Source: Granulibacter bethesdensis CGDNIH1
Lineage (GTDB): Bacteria > Pseudomonadota > Alphaproteobacteria > Acetobacterales > Acetobacteraceae
Reading direction: 5' to 3'
DNA length: 64,000 nt
Assembly: GCF_000014285.2 (NCBI RefSeq)
Contig: NC_008343.2
Location: 248,001-312,000, forward strand
The position numbers and the translations under genes are program-made. This document shows, piece by piece, positions 1-8,601 of the stretch; the stretch's first letter is position 1, and every line of letters begins with the position of its first letter. The notes beneath the pieces were generated by a model, which was not told where the DNA came from, searched no databases, and saw nothing but the letters and a program-made list of their open reading frames with translations.

Positions 1-957
1 CAAGGGACCGGGTCTATCCGGGAAGCGCCCTCAATCACGCGCTTTTCTCTGGCGCTGGCCGGGTTGATGCTCGGCGGGGTCAGCAGCGTCTCACTCTCCG
101 TCCTCCCTGCCTTGGCAGCCGGCGGAGAGCATGCAACAGAAAAACCTGCTTCTCACGATATCGTGCAGGTGGCCCAGTCCGCCTCCTCCATGACGTCAAC
201 AGCCCGCCCGGATCAGGCGCAGATTCTCAAGATTGCCTCCGGGATGGCGGCGCATCGCATCCATTACGATCTGACGCTGGATGGTACGCCGACCGGGGAT
301 GTAATTGGCGCTCGCGGTGGTATGGATTACGAGGTCATTGATGCCTGTGACGGCTGGGCCACACGGCAGCGTCTGGAGATGACCATTTCCAATCGGGATG
401 GTCAGGATATCCAGATGGTTTCGGATTACACCACCTGGGAATCCAAAGACGGCACCCGCATGCGCTTTCACATGCGACAGACGACTGATACCGCCGTGTC
501 GCAGGAAACGGCGGGTGAAGCCTCTATGGATGGTTTCGGCCACAGCGGGACGATCCGTTACGATCTGCCGCGTCCGATGACCAAGCCGATCCAGGCCGGT
601 ACGTTCTTCCCGATGATGCATACGGCGGCATTGTTGGCCGCAGCGGAGGACGGGATCAAATTTTCGGCCCTGCCCCTGTTTGATGGAACATCGGCGGATG
701 GCGTGCAGGATACATTTGTCGTAGCGCTCGACTGGAAAAAATCGGTTCCGGTCAAGATTGACCTGCTGAAGGACATGCCGAGCGCCAAAGTGCTGGTGTC
801 GTTCTTCGACACCGACAAGGCGAGGATAGAGCCTGCTTATCAGGCCGGTATGCGATACTGGCTGAATGGCGTGGCGGATGATCTCACCATGAATTTCGGC
901 GATTTCAAGCTGAAGGGCGGCATCGCATCCTTCAAGTCACTCCCGCATAAATGCTGA
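1..957 (+). CDS. EipB-type cell envelope integrity protein (DUF1849), 5' end cut by the window
   Basis: A periplasmic protein of the EipB/DUF1849 family, which in alphaproteobacteria forms a beta-spiral fold and supports envelope integrity. The reading frame is open back to base 1, and the first visible residues (an Arg, then a hydrophobic stretch ending in LPALAA) look like a signal peptide, so the true start probably lies upstream; the TTG/ATG at 64-67 would cut the signal peptide short. After the leader come the family features: an HYDL strand, a YTTWE segment near residue 150 of the visible frame, two cysteines (DACDGW and the terminal KC) that could form the disulphide known for EipB, and an FFPMMH segment. 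About 318 residues are visible. It converges on the next gene with a 12-base gap. The family call is from recognition of the pattern. Confidence 0.8.
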   Translation, partial: QGTGSIREAPSITRFSLALAGLMLGGVSSVSLSVLPALAAGGEHATEKPASHDIVQVAQSASSMTSTARPDQAQILKIASGMAAHRIHYDLTLDGTPTGDVIGARGGMDYEVIDACDGWATRQRLEMTISNRDGQDIQMVSDYTTWESKDGTRMRFHMRQTTDTAVSQETAGEASMDGFGHSGTIRYDLPRPMTKPIQAGTFFPMMHTAALLAAAEDGIKFSALPLFDGTSADGVQDTFVVALDWKKSVPVKIDLLKDMPSAKVLVSFFDTDKARIEPAYQAGMRYWLNGVADDLTMNFGDFKLKGGIASFKSLPHKC

Positions 958-969
958 TTTGTCCATCGC

Positions 970-2385
970 TTATGGCGGTGGTGCGGTAGTGACGCTCAGC
1001 TTCTGCTTGTGAAAGAACTGCATGATCCCGACCGGAATCCAGTTCCGCGTTTGCCCCATTACGTAATCGCCTGCTGGCAGATAGCCATTATGGACGATCA
1101 TGCCATCCGGCTGTTGATAGAAAGTCATCGCTTCAGCGTGGGCTGTGCCGGATGCCCATGTCGCTGCTTTCGCCGCAGTGACTTGATCAATGAGGGCATG
1201 ATCATGCTGGAGCGCTGGCAGGCGAACAGGCAGAGCGAGCAGAAGCGCTAATGCGAATGGCAATGCTGACACGGCCCGTAAATATCGTGTGTCGATCAGG
1301 GGCCAGCGGGCTGACGCAAATCCGAGGGCCATGACCGCCAGCAGAATATAGCTCTCACGGATCGTGCCATGCCGGGCGCAGCAGACGTAATCAAATTGAT
1401 AATAGGCCGCAAGAATGGAGATATAAGCGGCTGATAAAAGGGCAAGTGCAAACCCTGTCAGAAGCCCGGCTCGAATCCGGGTTCCATCGCGGTGAATACT
1501 GCGCCAGCACCAGCGTGCTCCCAGAAAAAACAGCAGATGAATCCAGCCAAGCGGCATTTGGTTCTGTGTTGAAAAGCCAAGCTCATCCATCATTACGCCT
1601 GTAGCTGCCTGTGCGCTGGGAAGAACATGGTGAATATAGTGACCTGTCTGGATAGGAAGTTCGGGAGTACCAACCCTTCCCAGCAATAGTAGAAAGAGGA
1701 TCACTCCTGATCCCAGCAGAGGCAGACTCCAGCGAAAAAATGCGGGCAGCAGCGGTTGCTCGGAAAAGGCGGATGGAACGTTCAGGAGGGTGAAGAGGAA
1801 GACGAAAAACGCGCCGGTTTCACTGCTCCATGCGGCAATGATCAACAGAACGATGGATCGGGTGGAGGTAACAGGTGTGTTGCTGGCGATCTCCCAGAAT
1901 AGCAAGGTGATGGCTGCCAGTGTCGTGACATAAGCAACGGCTGATTGAGGCCAGAAAAATACCTCGGTCGGATCGGTATCGAGCAGATAGAAGGCGGGCA
2001 GTGCCAGACACAAACAAAGTTGGAGCAGCTTTTTGTTGCTGCGGTGTCTCAGGATGGATAGCCCGCTGATGATCAGAACCGCCCATAAGCTGCCGATGAT
2101 CGCGGTGATCAGGGGGCGATGCAAAGCAGTTGATGCAAGATAATACAGCCAGAGAATCGACTCGGAGACCGGCCTGGGACTCCAGTGGAAAAAACGATCC
2201 AGAATAAACGGCAGACCTGTATCCCGATTATGAGCAAATGTAATGAATTCATCAGCCTGCCATCGGCTGAGCGGGATCAGGCGGACATAAATGGCAATGG
2301 AGACAGTCAAAAAAAGCGATATCAACGCTGCAATTGACAACTCCAGAAAATCTGTAAGCGATTTTTGGATGATACGTGCCTTCAT
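970..2385 (-). CDS. Polytopic membrane protein, unknown, GT-C-like look
   Basis: A 471-residue membrane protein with roughly ten hydrophobic segments and no recognised soluble domain. After the first transmembrane segment there is a loop with SRWQADEF, an acidic site after TM1 like the catalytic Asp/Glu of GT-C glycosyltransferases that use polyprenyl-phosphate sugars, followed by an SPRP stretch. I cannot name a family. It begins with ATG and is separated from the upstream membrane gene (2513-4600) by an AT-rich gap that holds a perfect inverted repeat. Its neighbour is also a large GT-C-like membrane protein on the same strand, so both may act on an envelope polysaccharide, but that is inference from topology only. 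Confidence 0.55.
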   Translation of the reverse strand: MKARIIQKSLTDFLELSIAALISLFLTVSIAIYVRLIPLSRWQADEFITFAHNRDTGLPFILDRFFHWSPRPVSESILWLYYLASTALHRPLITAIIGSLWAVLIISGLSILRHRSNKKLLQLCLCLALPAFYLLDTDPTEVFFWPQSAVAYVTTLAAITLLFWEIASNTPVTSTRSIVLLIIAAWSSETGAFFVFLFTLLNVPSAFSEQPLLPAFFRWSLPLLGSGVILFLLLLGRVGTPELPIQTGHYIHHVLPSAQAATGVMMDELGFSTQNQMPLGWIHLLFFLGARWCWRSIHRDGTRIRAGLLTGFALALLSAAYISILAAYYQFDYVCCARHGTIRESYILLAVMALGFASARWPLIDTRYLRAVSALPFALALLLALPVRLPALQHDHALIDQVTAAKAATWASGTAHAEAMTFYQQPDGMIVHNGYLPAGDYVMGQTRNWIPVGIMQFFHKQKLSVTTAPPP

Positions 2386-2445
2386 CGTTCTATTATACGG
2401 TGAAGTTTTTTCTTAATTCCAGTTCTTCATTCAAGATCAAGGAAA

Positions 2446-2481
2446 ATATCCTTATAAAATATCATAATCTTATAAGGATAT
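2446..2481. repeat. Perfect 12-bp inverted repeat in AT-rich spacer
   Basis: ATATCCTTATAA at 2446-2457 and its exact complement TTATAAGGATAT at 2470-2481, separated by 12 AT-rich bases. It lies between two minus-strand membrane protein genes in a spacer far more AT-rich than the genes around it. It could be a protein-binding site upstream of the 970-2385 gene or a weak hairpin between the two genes; there is no clean T-run typical of an intrinsic terminator. Confidence 0.6.
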
Positions 2482-2512
2482 CCCTGATATTTTATGGAGA
2501 GAAAATTTTTTA

Positions 2513-4600
2513 TTATCTTTCTGAAACGGTCACCGCTTCCAGTCCAAACCCGATCTGACTGTCAAAAGGCCAGGATTTGCGTTCCGTGGGCGAGATCGGG
2601 TGGGCAATCCGGAAGGTCAGGCGGCGCAGGCCGGTGACGGGTGGCAACTCTGCCTGATAGGTTTTGATCTGCATATCGGTCAGATCCCATTCCGCGACAG
2701 ACGCACCGTTTTGTAAAACGGTGACATGCTGGCTGCCTCCACTGACGGGGGCAAAGCCCTGAGCCTGAACAACCAGATGCAGGGCGCCATCACCGATGGC
2801 GGGAAGAAGGAGATCGGCTTGCGGGCCGACGCTCCATGTTCCCCATCCGGCCGGTTCAAGCCAGCCCTGGACCAGCAGAGTGGATAGCATATGCCCGGCG
2901 CTGGCAGGCAGGCGCTCTCCACTGGTGGCATGAGGCAACTCGATGGCAGGCAGCCCCTCTATCCTTGCTGTATCGGCAGTGCAGACCCCGAGTGTACCCA
3001 GGGCCCTGCATTGCTCCGCCGCGTGATCGACCAGAAACGCAGCCGCCTGATGATGGGGCAGGAACAGCTTGACCTCACCCCGTGCCAGCGTGCTTCCCCC
3101 GGCAGCGTCCAGTGAACATCCGGCGGCAGTGTTGGTGCGGGCCGTATACATCGTGTTCACGGCAATGGGGGTTTGGGCGGCAACCCACAGAACCTGCATC
3201 AGATCACTGATGTCGTTGTTCCAGCAACGGGCAGGCATATAGATATTGAGCCTGCTCTGCCCGGCCAGAATGGTGCGCAGTTTCGTACTGTCAAACGGTG
3301 AGGCCACTTGCTGGTGCGATTCGGCACGCACACCTGCTCGCAACTGGGTGGTATCCAGAAACTGAAGTCCGGCCGCCAGTACGATCAGAGCCATGCCGAA
3401 CATAGGCCGACAGGTGCCTTTCCATGCTGCAATGGCTGCGATGCTGACCGGCAGCAAGGTGTAGCTCACCGGCCAGAACAGGCGTCCGCTGGCCCTGATC
3501 TGTTGAAGGACTGCGGGCGGATGGGGCAGCAATATGGCGATCCGATGGTGCCCAACATACCATTCATGGGATAGGGCGAGGATCGTCAGGGCAAGGCAGG
3601 CAGCGATCAGGCCACCATGCCGGCGCCACCCACCCCGTACAAGGCGCCGCAGGCAGGATGGAGCGAGCCGTGGAAGGATTGTGAAAAACAGCAGCAGCAA
3701 CAGACCTGCGCCCAGATACTGAAAGCCTTCATATTGACCACCTGTTCCATCAATGGTGGCCATCTCATGGTTGGGAAAAAGGGCGGAGCCTGTGGGGTAG
3801 AAAGGTGCCAGCCAGTTCATGGAGTATAACCCGTATCCCCCGTCTGACTTGGCTCCCCACAGACTGGCCCCATATCCGGTCAAAACAACAAGTCCACCTG
3901 TCAGCGCGACGGCAGCGGCGCATTGGCGCCAGCCTTTGTCTCCACGCAGCTTGAGTGTGACGGGAACCGCCAGAAACAGGCTTGCCACCATGACCATCAG
4001 ATAAGGATGGATCAGCAGGCTCAGCACGGTCAGCACACAGCCTGCGACCAGGAGCGACAGGCGCGGTCCGGTACAGAGTCTGAAATACAGTCCGACCATC
4101 AGCAGGATCAGAAAATGCCCGCACAGGGCGGCATGTCCGATGCGGAAGATGAAGGTCGGCATGGAAACCGCCATCACCGCGATGGCAAGCGCAGGCAGCA
4201 GCCGCTTTTCCCCCAGACCGCGCAGGGCATATATGGCGGCAACCGGTTGCAGGATCCAGCACAGCGTCAGCCAGATTGTGACGGTCTCAAATCCTTTCGG
4301 CAGCCATGGTTGAAACAGTTTGGCCAGTAAAATGGTCAGAGGAATACTGTCGGTCAGGCTGACAGCCGTATCGGCCATTCTGTGAGAGACCAGAGGAGGC
4401 CAGTTCCAGGGCTCAGCCAGAAAATACCACTGGCCGACAATATGCTGGGCTACATCGGCCGATGTCGGTGCGGGCGACTGATAGTGTCCCAGAAAAGCGG
4501 AGAGCGGGAACAGGGTGCTGGTCAGCAGGATGCCGATCAGAAGTCCCCATAGATAACTGAGGCGGTTTCTGGCAGCCGTCTCGGATGAAAAAGGTATCAG
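2513..4600 (-). CDS. DUF6311-like polytopic membrane protein, probable CTG start
   Basis: A large membrane protein, about 695 residues, resembling DUF6311/GT-C type proteins: about ten transmembrane segments, then a C-terminal periplasmic domain rich in beta-strand-like sequence (from about residue 440). The first ATG in frame (4378) would discard conserved-looking sequence: upstream of it the frame stays open and encodes a transmembrane segment (YLWGLLIGILLTSTLF) and a loop with SADVAQH and GQWYF, the kind of acidic loop expected after TM1 in GT-C proteins. No ATG, GTG or TTG is available there. A CTG at 4600 overlaps the dinB stop as CTGA and has AGGGAG six bases upstream, so I take it as the start with translational coupling to dinB. 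The enzymatic role is not known. Confidence 0.65.
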   Translation of the reverse strand: MIPFSSETAARNRLSYLWGLLIGILLTSTLFPLSAFLGHYQSPAPTSADVAQHIVGQWYFLAEPWNWPPLVSHRMADTAVSLTDSIPLTILLAKLFQPWLPKGFETVTIWLTLCWILQPVAAIYALRGLGEKRLLPALAIAVMAVSMPTFIFRIGHAALCGHFLILLMVGLYFRLCTGPRLSLLVAGCVLTVLSLLIHPYLMVMVASLFLAVPVTLKLRGDKGWRQCAAAVALTGGLVVLTGYGASLWGAKSDGGYGLYSMNWLAPFYPTGSALFPNHEMATIDGTGGQYEGFQYLGAGLLLLLFFTILPRLAPSCLRRLVRGGWRRHGGLIAACLALTILALSHEWYVGHHRIAILLPHPPAVLQQIRASGRLFWPVSYTLLPVSIAAIAAWKGTCRPMFGMALIVLAAGLQFLDTTQLRAGVRAESHQQVASPFDSTKLRTILAGQSRLNIYMPARCWNNDISDLMQVLWVAAQTPIAVNTMYTARTNTAAGCSLDAAGGSTLARGEVKLFLPHHQAAAFLVDHAAEQCRALGTLGVCTADTARIEGLPAIELPHATSGERLPASAGHMLSTLLVQGWLEPAGWGTWSVGPQADLLLPAIGDGALHLVVQAQGFAPVSGGSQHVTVLQNGASVAEWDLTDMQIKTYQAELPPVTGLRRLTFRIAHPISPTERKSWPFDSQIGFGLEAVTVSER

Positions 4601-5880
4601 GATCGTCTCCCTGGAACTGGCGGGGGTAATATCATTCCACGTCCGTGCTGAATAACACGGTCTCCGAATTTATCACGCAGCTGATCCAGCGCTTTCCGGG
4701 CGGCGGCGCGTCTGGTGCTGGTCTGGTCCATTAAATCACCGGGATCGGCCAATGCAGCACTGACCAGCGGTGCAGCCCCCAGCCCGATCAGGCGAAAACA
4801 GGTGCCGTCGGTTTCTTTTTCCAACAGGTTGCGTGCGGATTCGAACAAAGTTTCCGGCAGGCCGGTCGGCCTGTGCAGCCGACGACTGCGGGTGCGCTGG
4901 GTGAAACCGGCGGTTTTCAGCTTCAGCACGATCCCGGATGCAGCCAGATCCTGCTCCCGCAGGCGGCGTGCCAGTTTTTCAGCCATGCGCCAGAGATGCC
5001 GTTCCAATGTCTCCCGGTCGCTGATATCGGCTTCAAAGGTGGTTTCGGCACTGATGGATTTCGTGTCGTGCTCAGGGGAGATGCGACGGGAATCTTCTCC
5101 GCGTGCCCTTCGTACCAAGGCTGGCCCGTCATCGCCGAGGCGTCGTCGTGCTTCCCGGTCATCCAGTGCCTGCAACTGCCCCAGCAGCACGATGCCCTGA
5201 GCAGCCAGACGACTGGCCTGTGCGGCCCCGATCCCGGGCAGCAGGCGGACGGGTTCCGATGCCAGAATCTGCGCGGCGTCTGCCCCAATGACGCTGAAGC
5301 CGCGTGGCTTGTCCCGACCGGCAGCGATCTTGGCCATCAACCGGTTGGCGGCCAGTCCGATGGAGACTGTTACGCCCAAAGCCGCTTCCACCTGTTGAGC
5401 GAACCGTGCGAGCACACGGGCCGGAGACATGCCGTGAAGCGCCTCTGTGCCTGACAGGTCGAGGGCGGCTTCATCAATGGATAAAGGCTGCACCAGCGGT
5501 GTCAGGGCCAGCATCATCTCCCGGATACGATGCGCGGCGGCACGATATTTCGGAAAATCAGGTGGCAGAACAACCGCGTCCGGGCAGGCTTTCAGGGCCT
5601 GAAACATCGGCATGGCGCTGCGCACCCCCTGCATCCGGGCGATATAGCAGGCGGCTGCAACGACGCCTCGTTTGCCTCCGCCGACCAGAACGGGCTTCGC
5701 TGCCAGTTCCGGGCGGTCATGTTTCTCGACACTGGCATAAAAAGCATCGCAATCGACATGGGCTACGGTCAGTTGATGAAGTTGCGGATGACGGACGATC
5801 CTGCGGGAGCCACAGGCGCAGCGCGACCCTTCCGGCGCAGCCAGACAGTCCCGGCACAACGAGGTCTCTGCTGCCGTCAT
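4597..5880 (-). CDS. dinB: DNA polymerase IV (Y-family translesion polymerase)
   Basis: A Y-family polymerase that extends mismatched or damaged primer termini. About 427 residues from the ATG at 5880, which overlaps the stop of the upstream ROK kinase as ATGA; a longer frame to 5973 exists but runs inside that gene. After a cysteine-rich N-terminus (C9, C12, C21, C23, like a reduced zinc ribbon) come the catalytic motifs VDCDAFYASVE near residue 45, a SIDEAALD motif with the second metal-binding acidic pair near residue 140, a helix-hairpin-helix (LLPGIGAAQASRL), and the little-finger domain. The tail lacks an obvious beta-clamp peptide at the extreme end. Its stop overlaps the next gene. 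No LexA box was recognised upstream; the overlap suggests expression is set by the kinase gene promoter. Confidence 0.93.
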   Translation of the reverse strand: MTAAETSLCRDCLAAPEGSRCACGSRRIVRHPQLHQLTVAHVDCDAFYASVEKHDRPELAAKPVLVGGGKRGVVAAACYIARMQGVRSAMPMFQALKACPDAVVLPPDFPKYRAAAHRIREMMLALTPLVQPLSIDEAALDLSGTEALHGMSPARVLARFAQQVEAALGVTVSIGLAANRLMAKIAAGRDKPRGFSVIGADAAQILASEPVRLLPGIGAAQASRLAAQGIVLLGQLQALDDREARRRLGDDGPALVRRARGEDSRRISPEHDTKSISAETTFEADISDRETLERHLWRMAEKLARRLREQDLAASGIVLKLKTAGFTQRTRSRRLHRPTGLPETLFESARNLLEKETDGTCFRLIGLGAAPLVSAALADPGDLMDQTSTRRAAARKALDQLRDKFGDRVIQHGRGMILPPPVPGRRS

Positions 5881-6803
5881 CCCGGCAGAGGTTCTGGCGC
5901 AGGCCATAACCATGCCGCACCGCGCACGCCGGAGCTGTCGCCGTGGCGATTTTTCAGCACGGGCGTATCGCAACCGTCATTGAACACATGGCGGGCCATC
6001 AGGCCGGGCAGAGCGCTATAGAGGTGGTCCATGGCCGATAATCCCCCGCCCAGCACGATGGCATCCGGGTCCAGCACATTGACGATCGCCGCCAGCCCGC
6101 GGGCCAGCCGATCGGCATGTTTATCCAGTGCCTGTTGCGCAGCGAAATCGCCCGTCTGCGCACGCTCGGGCAGGGCATGAGCATCATGGGAGCCGGGACC
6201 ATCGCAGGAGGCGGCCAGAGCCGGTCCGCTGAGATAGGTTTCCAGGCAACCATGTTGCCCGCACCAGCAGGCAGGCATGGGCAAATCCTCTGCATCGGGC
6301 CATGGCAGCGGATTATGCCCCCATTCTCCGGCAATACGGTGGCGTCCGGTCAGGGCGTGGCCATTGACCACAATTCCGCCACCACAACCCGTGCCCAGAA
6401 TCACGCCGAACACGACGCTCATTCCGGCAGCCGCCCCATCTGAGGCCTCGCTGAGTGCAAAGCAGTTGGCATCATTTTCCACCCTGATCGGGCGATGGAG
6501 AAGCTCTGCCAGATCACGATCCAGAGCATGACCGATCAGATAGGTAGAGTTGGCGTTCTTCACCAGTCCGGTCCGGGCGTCGATCGTGCCGGGAATGCCC
6601 ATGCCGACACTGCCATGCCCGCCCAACGCCTGTTCTGCCGCCTCGACCATGGAGGCAATCTGTTGCAGTGAAGAGCCATAAAATGATGGGGTTGTGGCGC
6701 GAAGACGGTACAGGATATCGCCATCCCGTCCCAGAGCGACGATCTCCGTCTTGGTGCCGCCGAGATCAATGCCGATGCGGAAATCAGGAATGCCATGCGC
6801 CAT
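5877..6803 (-). CDS. ROK-family sugar kinase (fructokinase/glucokinase-like)
   Basis: A cytosolic ATP-dependent hexose kinase of the ROK family, 308 residues from ATG at 6803 (a GTG two codons earlier is also possible). The N-terminal phosphate-binding loop DLGGTKTE, the sugar site VENDANCFALSE, a glycine-rich GTGCGGG, and the zinc site His plus CWCGQHGCLE are all present, so it should be active. The pattern fits fructokinase/Mak-type enzymes, but the exact sugar cannot be read from the sequence. It is first in a minus-strand chain kinase-dinB-membrane protein linked by 4-base overlaps, an unusual partner for a polymerase gene and probably a shared-transcript convenience. Confidence 0.88.
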   Translation of the reverse strand: MAHGIPDFRIGIDLGGTKTEIVALGRDGDILYRLRATTPSFYGSSLQQIASMVEAAEQALGGHGSVGMGIPGTIDARTGLVKNANSTYLIGHALDRDLAELLHRPIRVENDANCFALSEASDGAAAGMSVVFGVILGTGCGGGIVVNGHALTGRHRIAGEWGHNPLPWPDAEDLPMPACWCGQHGCLETYLSGPALAASCDGPGSHDAHALPERAQTGDFAAQQALDKHADRLARGLAAIVNVLDPDAIVLGGGLSAMDHLYSALPGLMARHVFNDGCDTPVLKNRHGDSSGVRGAAWLWPAPEPLPG

Positions 6804-6894
6804 GATCACGTGATGCCGCAGCTATCGGCCATGCTCAAGCGCCAATCCTGTTTGCGGGCTTGTCCTGTTGGACAGAAGAGCGGAGAATTGGGTC

Positions 6895-7182
6895 ATGGCC
6901 GAAACTGTTCTGGATGTCAGGGGCCTCAGTTGCCCGCTGCCCGTGCTCCGTGCCAACCGTGCCCTACGCGGCATGGCGGCGGGGGAACGTCTGCGCGTGC
7001 AGGCGACCGATCGTGCCTCTGTGGCGGATTTCCATGCTTTCTGTCGAGAGACCGGCCATGCTCTGGTAGCCTGGAGCGAGGAAGGCGGCGTGTTCAGTTT
7101 TGTGATCAGACGCCGCGGCGATCCTTCTCCTCCCGGATCATCCACGGATCGGGCCGAGGGGCAGGACATCGTTTCCGGCTGA
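6895..7182 (+). CDS. TusA-like sulfur carrier protein (SirA family)
   Basis: A small (95-residue) two-layer alpha/beta protein of the TusA/SirA/YedF family. The ATG at 6895 is preceded by GGAG nine bases upstream. The hallmark LDVRGLSCPLPVLRA motif has the single cysteine that carries persulfide sulfur in TusA, near residue 11. A polar, low-complexity C-terminal extension of about 25 residues follows the fold. In the cell it would relay sulfur for tRNA thiolation, molybdenum cofactor or sulfur oxidation; nothing nearby specifies which. It is divergent from the ROK kinase and precedes xseB by about 105 bases. Confidence 0.85.
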   Translation: MAETVLDVRGLSCPLPVLRANRALRGMAAGERLRVQATDRASVADFHAFCRETGHALVAWSEEGGVFSFVIRRRGDPSPPGSSTDRAEGQDIVSG

Positions 7183-7287
7183 TCAGAGACGCATGCGGCG
7201 GGGGCTGAAGGCTCTATCCAAAACGCCGTACAGCCGCTACGAGACTGGCCCTTCAATGCCCGCGGCAGGATAGAGGCAGGAATTGGC

Positions 7288-7554
7288 ATGAGCGACGCGA
7301 AAAGCGGACCGTCATCTGTGTCTTCCGCTCCCATCGAGTCCTTGTCTTTCGAGGATGCGCTGGCCGAGCTGGAGCAGATTGTGCGTGCCCTTGAAGGCGG
7401 CCAGCAGAAACTGGAACACGCTATTGCCGCGTATGAGCGGGGCAATGCACTACGTCGCCACTGCGAGACGAAGCTTGCAGATGTCGAGGCGCGGGTGGCG
7501 GCGATTGTGGAATCAGCGGATGGCGTCACCGGTACCCGTCCTCTGAGCGATTGA
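7288..7554 (+). CDS. xseB: Exonuclease VII small subunit
   Basis: An 88-residue helical protein that partners XseA in exonuclease VII, a single-strand-specific nuclease. The conserved core FEDALAELEQIVRALEGG, followed by LEHAIAAYERGNAL and the C-terminal LADVEARV helix, is the family signature. The N-terminal 18 residues are Ser/Pro rich and variable. The ATG follows a GGCAGGAAT ribosome site. It is upstream of ispA and dxs, the same order as the xseB-ispA-dxs operon of many proteobacteria; xseA itself is not in the window. Confidence 0.93.
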   Translation: MSDAKSGPSSVSSAPIESLSFEDALAELEQIVRALEGGQQKLEHAIAAYERGNALRRHCETKLADVEARVAAIVESADGVTGTRPLSD

Positions 7555-7620
7555 GAGTTCGACCGGAAACAGCCGGAAACGGATTGTGATGACCATTATC
7601 CATATGGGAATGAAGCGGAT

Positions 7621-8550
7621 ATGATTGTGGCGACGCCTGAGCTTGCCCATACGCTGCCGGCCTCAGCCTTAAAGGAGGCCCTGACCCGTCGCGCCCATGA
7701 GGTCGAAGCGGCGCTGGATCGCCTGCTGCCTGTTCCCCCCGGTCCGGAGTCGCGGGTGGTGGAGGCGATGCGCTACGCGGTTCTGAATGGCGGCAAGCGT
7801 CTGCGCGCGTTTCTGGTGCTGGAAAGTGCGGCCCTGTTCGATGGCGCAGCCGCTGAATCCGGTGTGCGTGCCGCGGCCTCGGTCGAAATGTTGCATGCGT
7901 ATTCTCTGGTGCATGACGATCTTCCGGCGATGGATGATGACGATCTGCGTCGGGGTAAACCCTCTGCCCATCGTGCCTTTGATGAGGCAACCGCGATTCT
8001 GGCCGGTGATGCCCTTCAGACCAGCGCGTTCGAATTGCTGGCGGATGCGGCCACGCATCCCGATCCTGCCGCACGCTGTGCGCTGGTGCTGGCTCTGGCC
8101 CGGGCTGTGGGCGCAGATGGCATGGTCGGTGGCCAGATGATCGATATGGCATCGGAAGGGCGGGCACTGACGGCGGAGCAGGTGGGGCGTCTGCACGCCC
8201 TGAAAACCGGACGGCTGATTCAGTACAGTGCCGAGGCCGGGGGTATTCTCGGCGCGGCTACGCCGGCCCAGCAGGAAGCTTTGGCCTCTTACGGGCGTGA
8301 TCTTGGGGCTGCTTTCCAGATTGTCGACGATATTCTGGATACCGAAGGTACGGCGGAAGAGCTCGGTAAGACCGCCGGTAAGGATGCAGCCGCGGGCAAG
8401 GCGACGTTCGTTGCCGTGCTTGGCATCGAGGGTGCAAAGCGCGAGGCGCAGGCTCTGGCCGACCGTGCGAAGGCGGCTTTGTCCGTGTTCGGGGGCCGGG
8501 CGGCGATTCTGACCGCTCTGGTCGATTATGTTCTGGCGCGCCGTAGCTGA
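7621..8550 (+). CDS. ispA: Polyprenyl diphosphate synthase, farnesyl/geranyl type
   Basis: Condenses IPP with DMAPP and GPP to give farnesyl diphosphate, the precursor of undecaprenyl phosphate, quinone tails and hopanoids. 309 residues; the first aspartate-rich motif HDDLPAMDDDDLRRG (residues near 100) and the second DDILD (near 238) with K(T)AGKD following are intact, as is the NGGKRLR substrate loop near 60. The motif spacing with two residues (PA) inside the first motif is the bacterial short-chain type. It sits 66 bases after xseB and about 50 before dxs, consistent with one isoprenoid operon. Confidence 0.93.
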   Translation: MIVATPELAHTLPASALKEALTRRAHEVEAALDRLLPVPPGPESRVVEAMRYAVLNGGKRLRAFLVLESAALFDGAAAESGVRAAASVEMLHAYSLVHDDLPAMDDDDLRRGKPSAHRAFDEATAILAGDALQTSAFELLADAATHPDPAARCALVLALARAVGADGMVGGQMIDMASEGRALTAEQVGRLHALKTGRLIQYSAEAGGILGAATPAQQEALASYGRDLGAAFQIVDDILDTEGTAEELGKTAGKDAAAGKATFVAVLGIEGAKREAQALADRAKAALSVFGGRAAILTALVDYVLARRS

Positions 8551-8601
8551 AGCGCTTTTTGATGAGGCGCCGTTCCGGCCTGCCGGAATAGACGCGTCGG
8601 T

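Noticed and set aside
5304-5909. Long plus-strand frame antisense to dinB
   Set aside because: GC-rich genomes give long antisense frames; the minus frame has all polymerase motifs.
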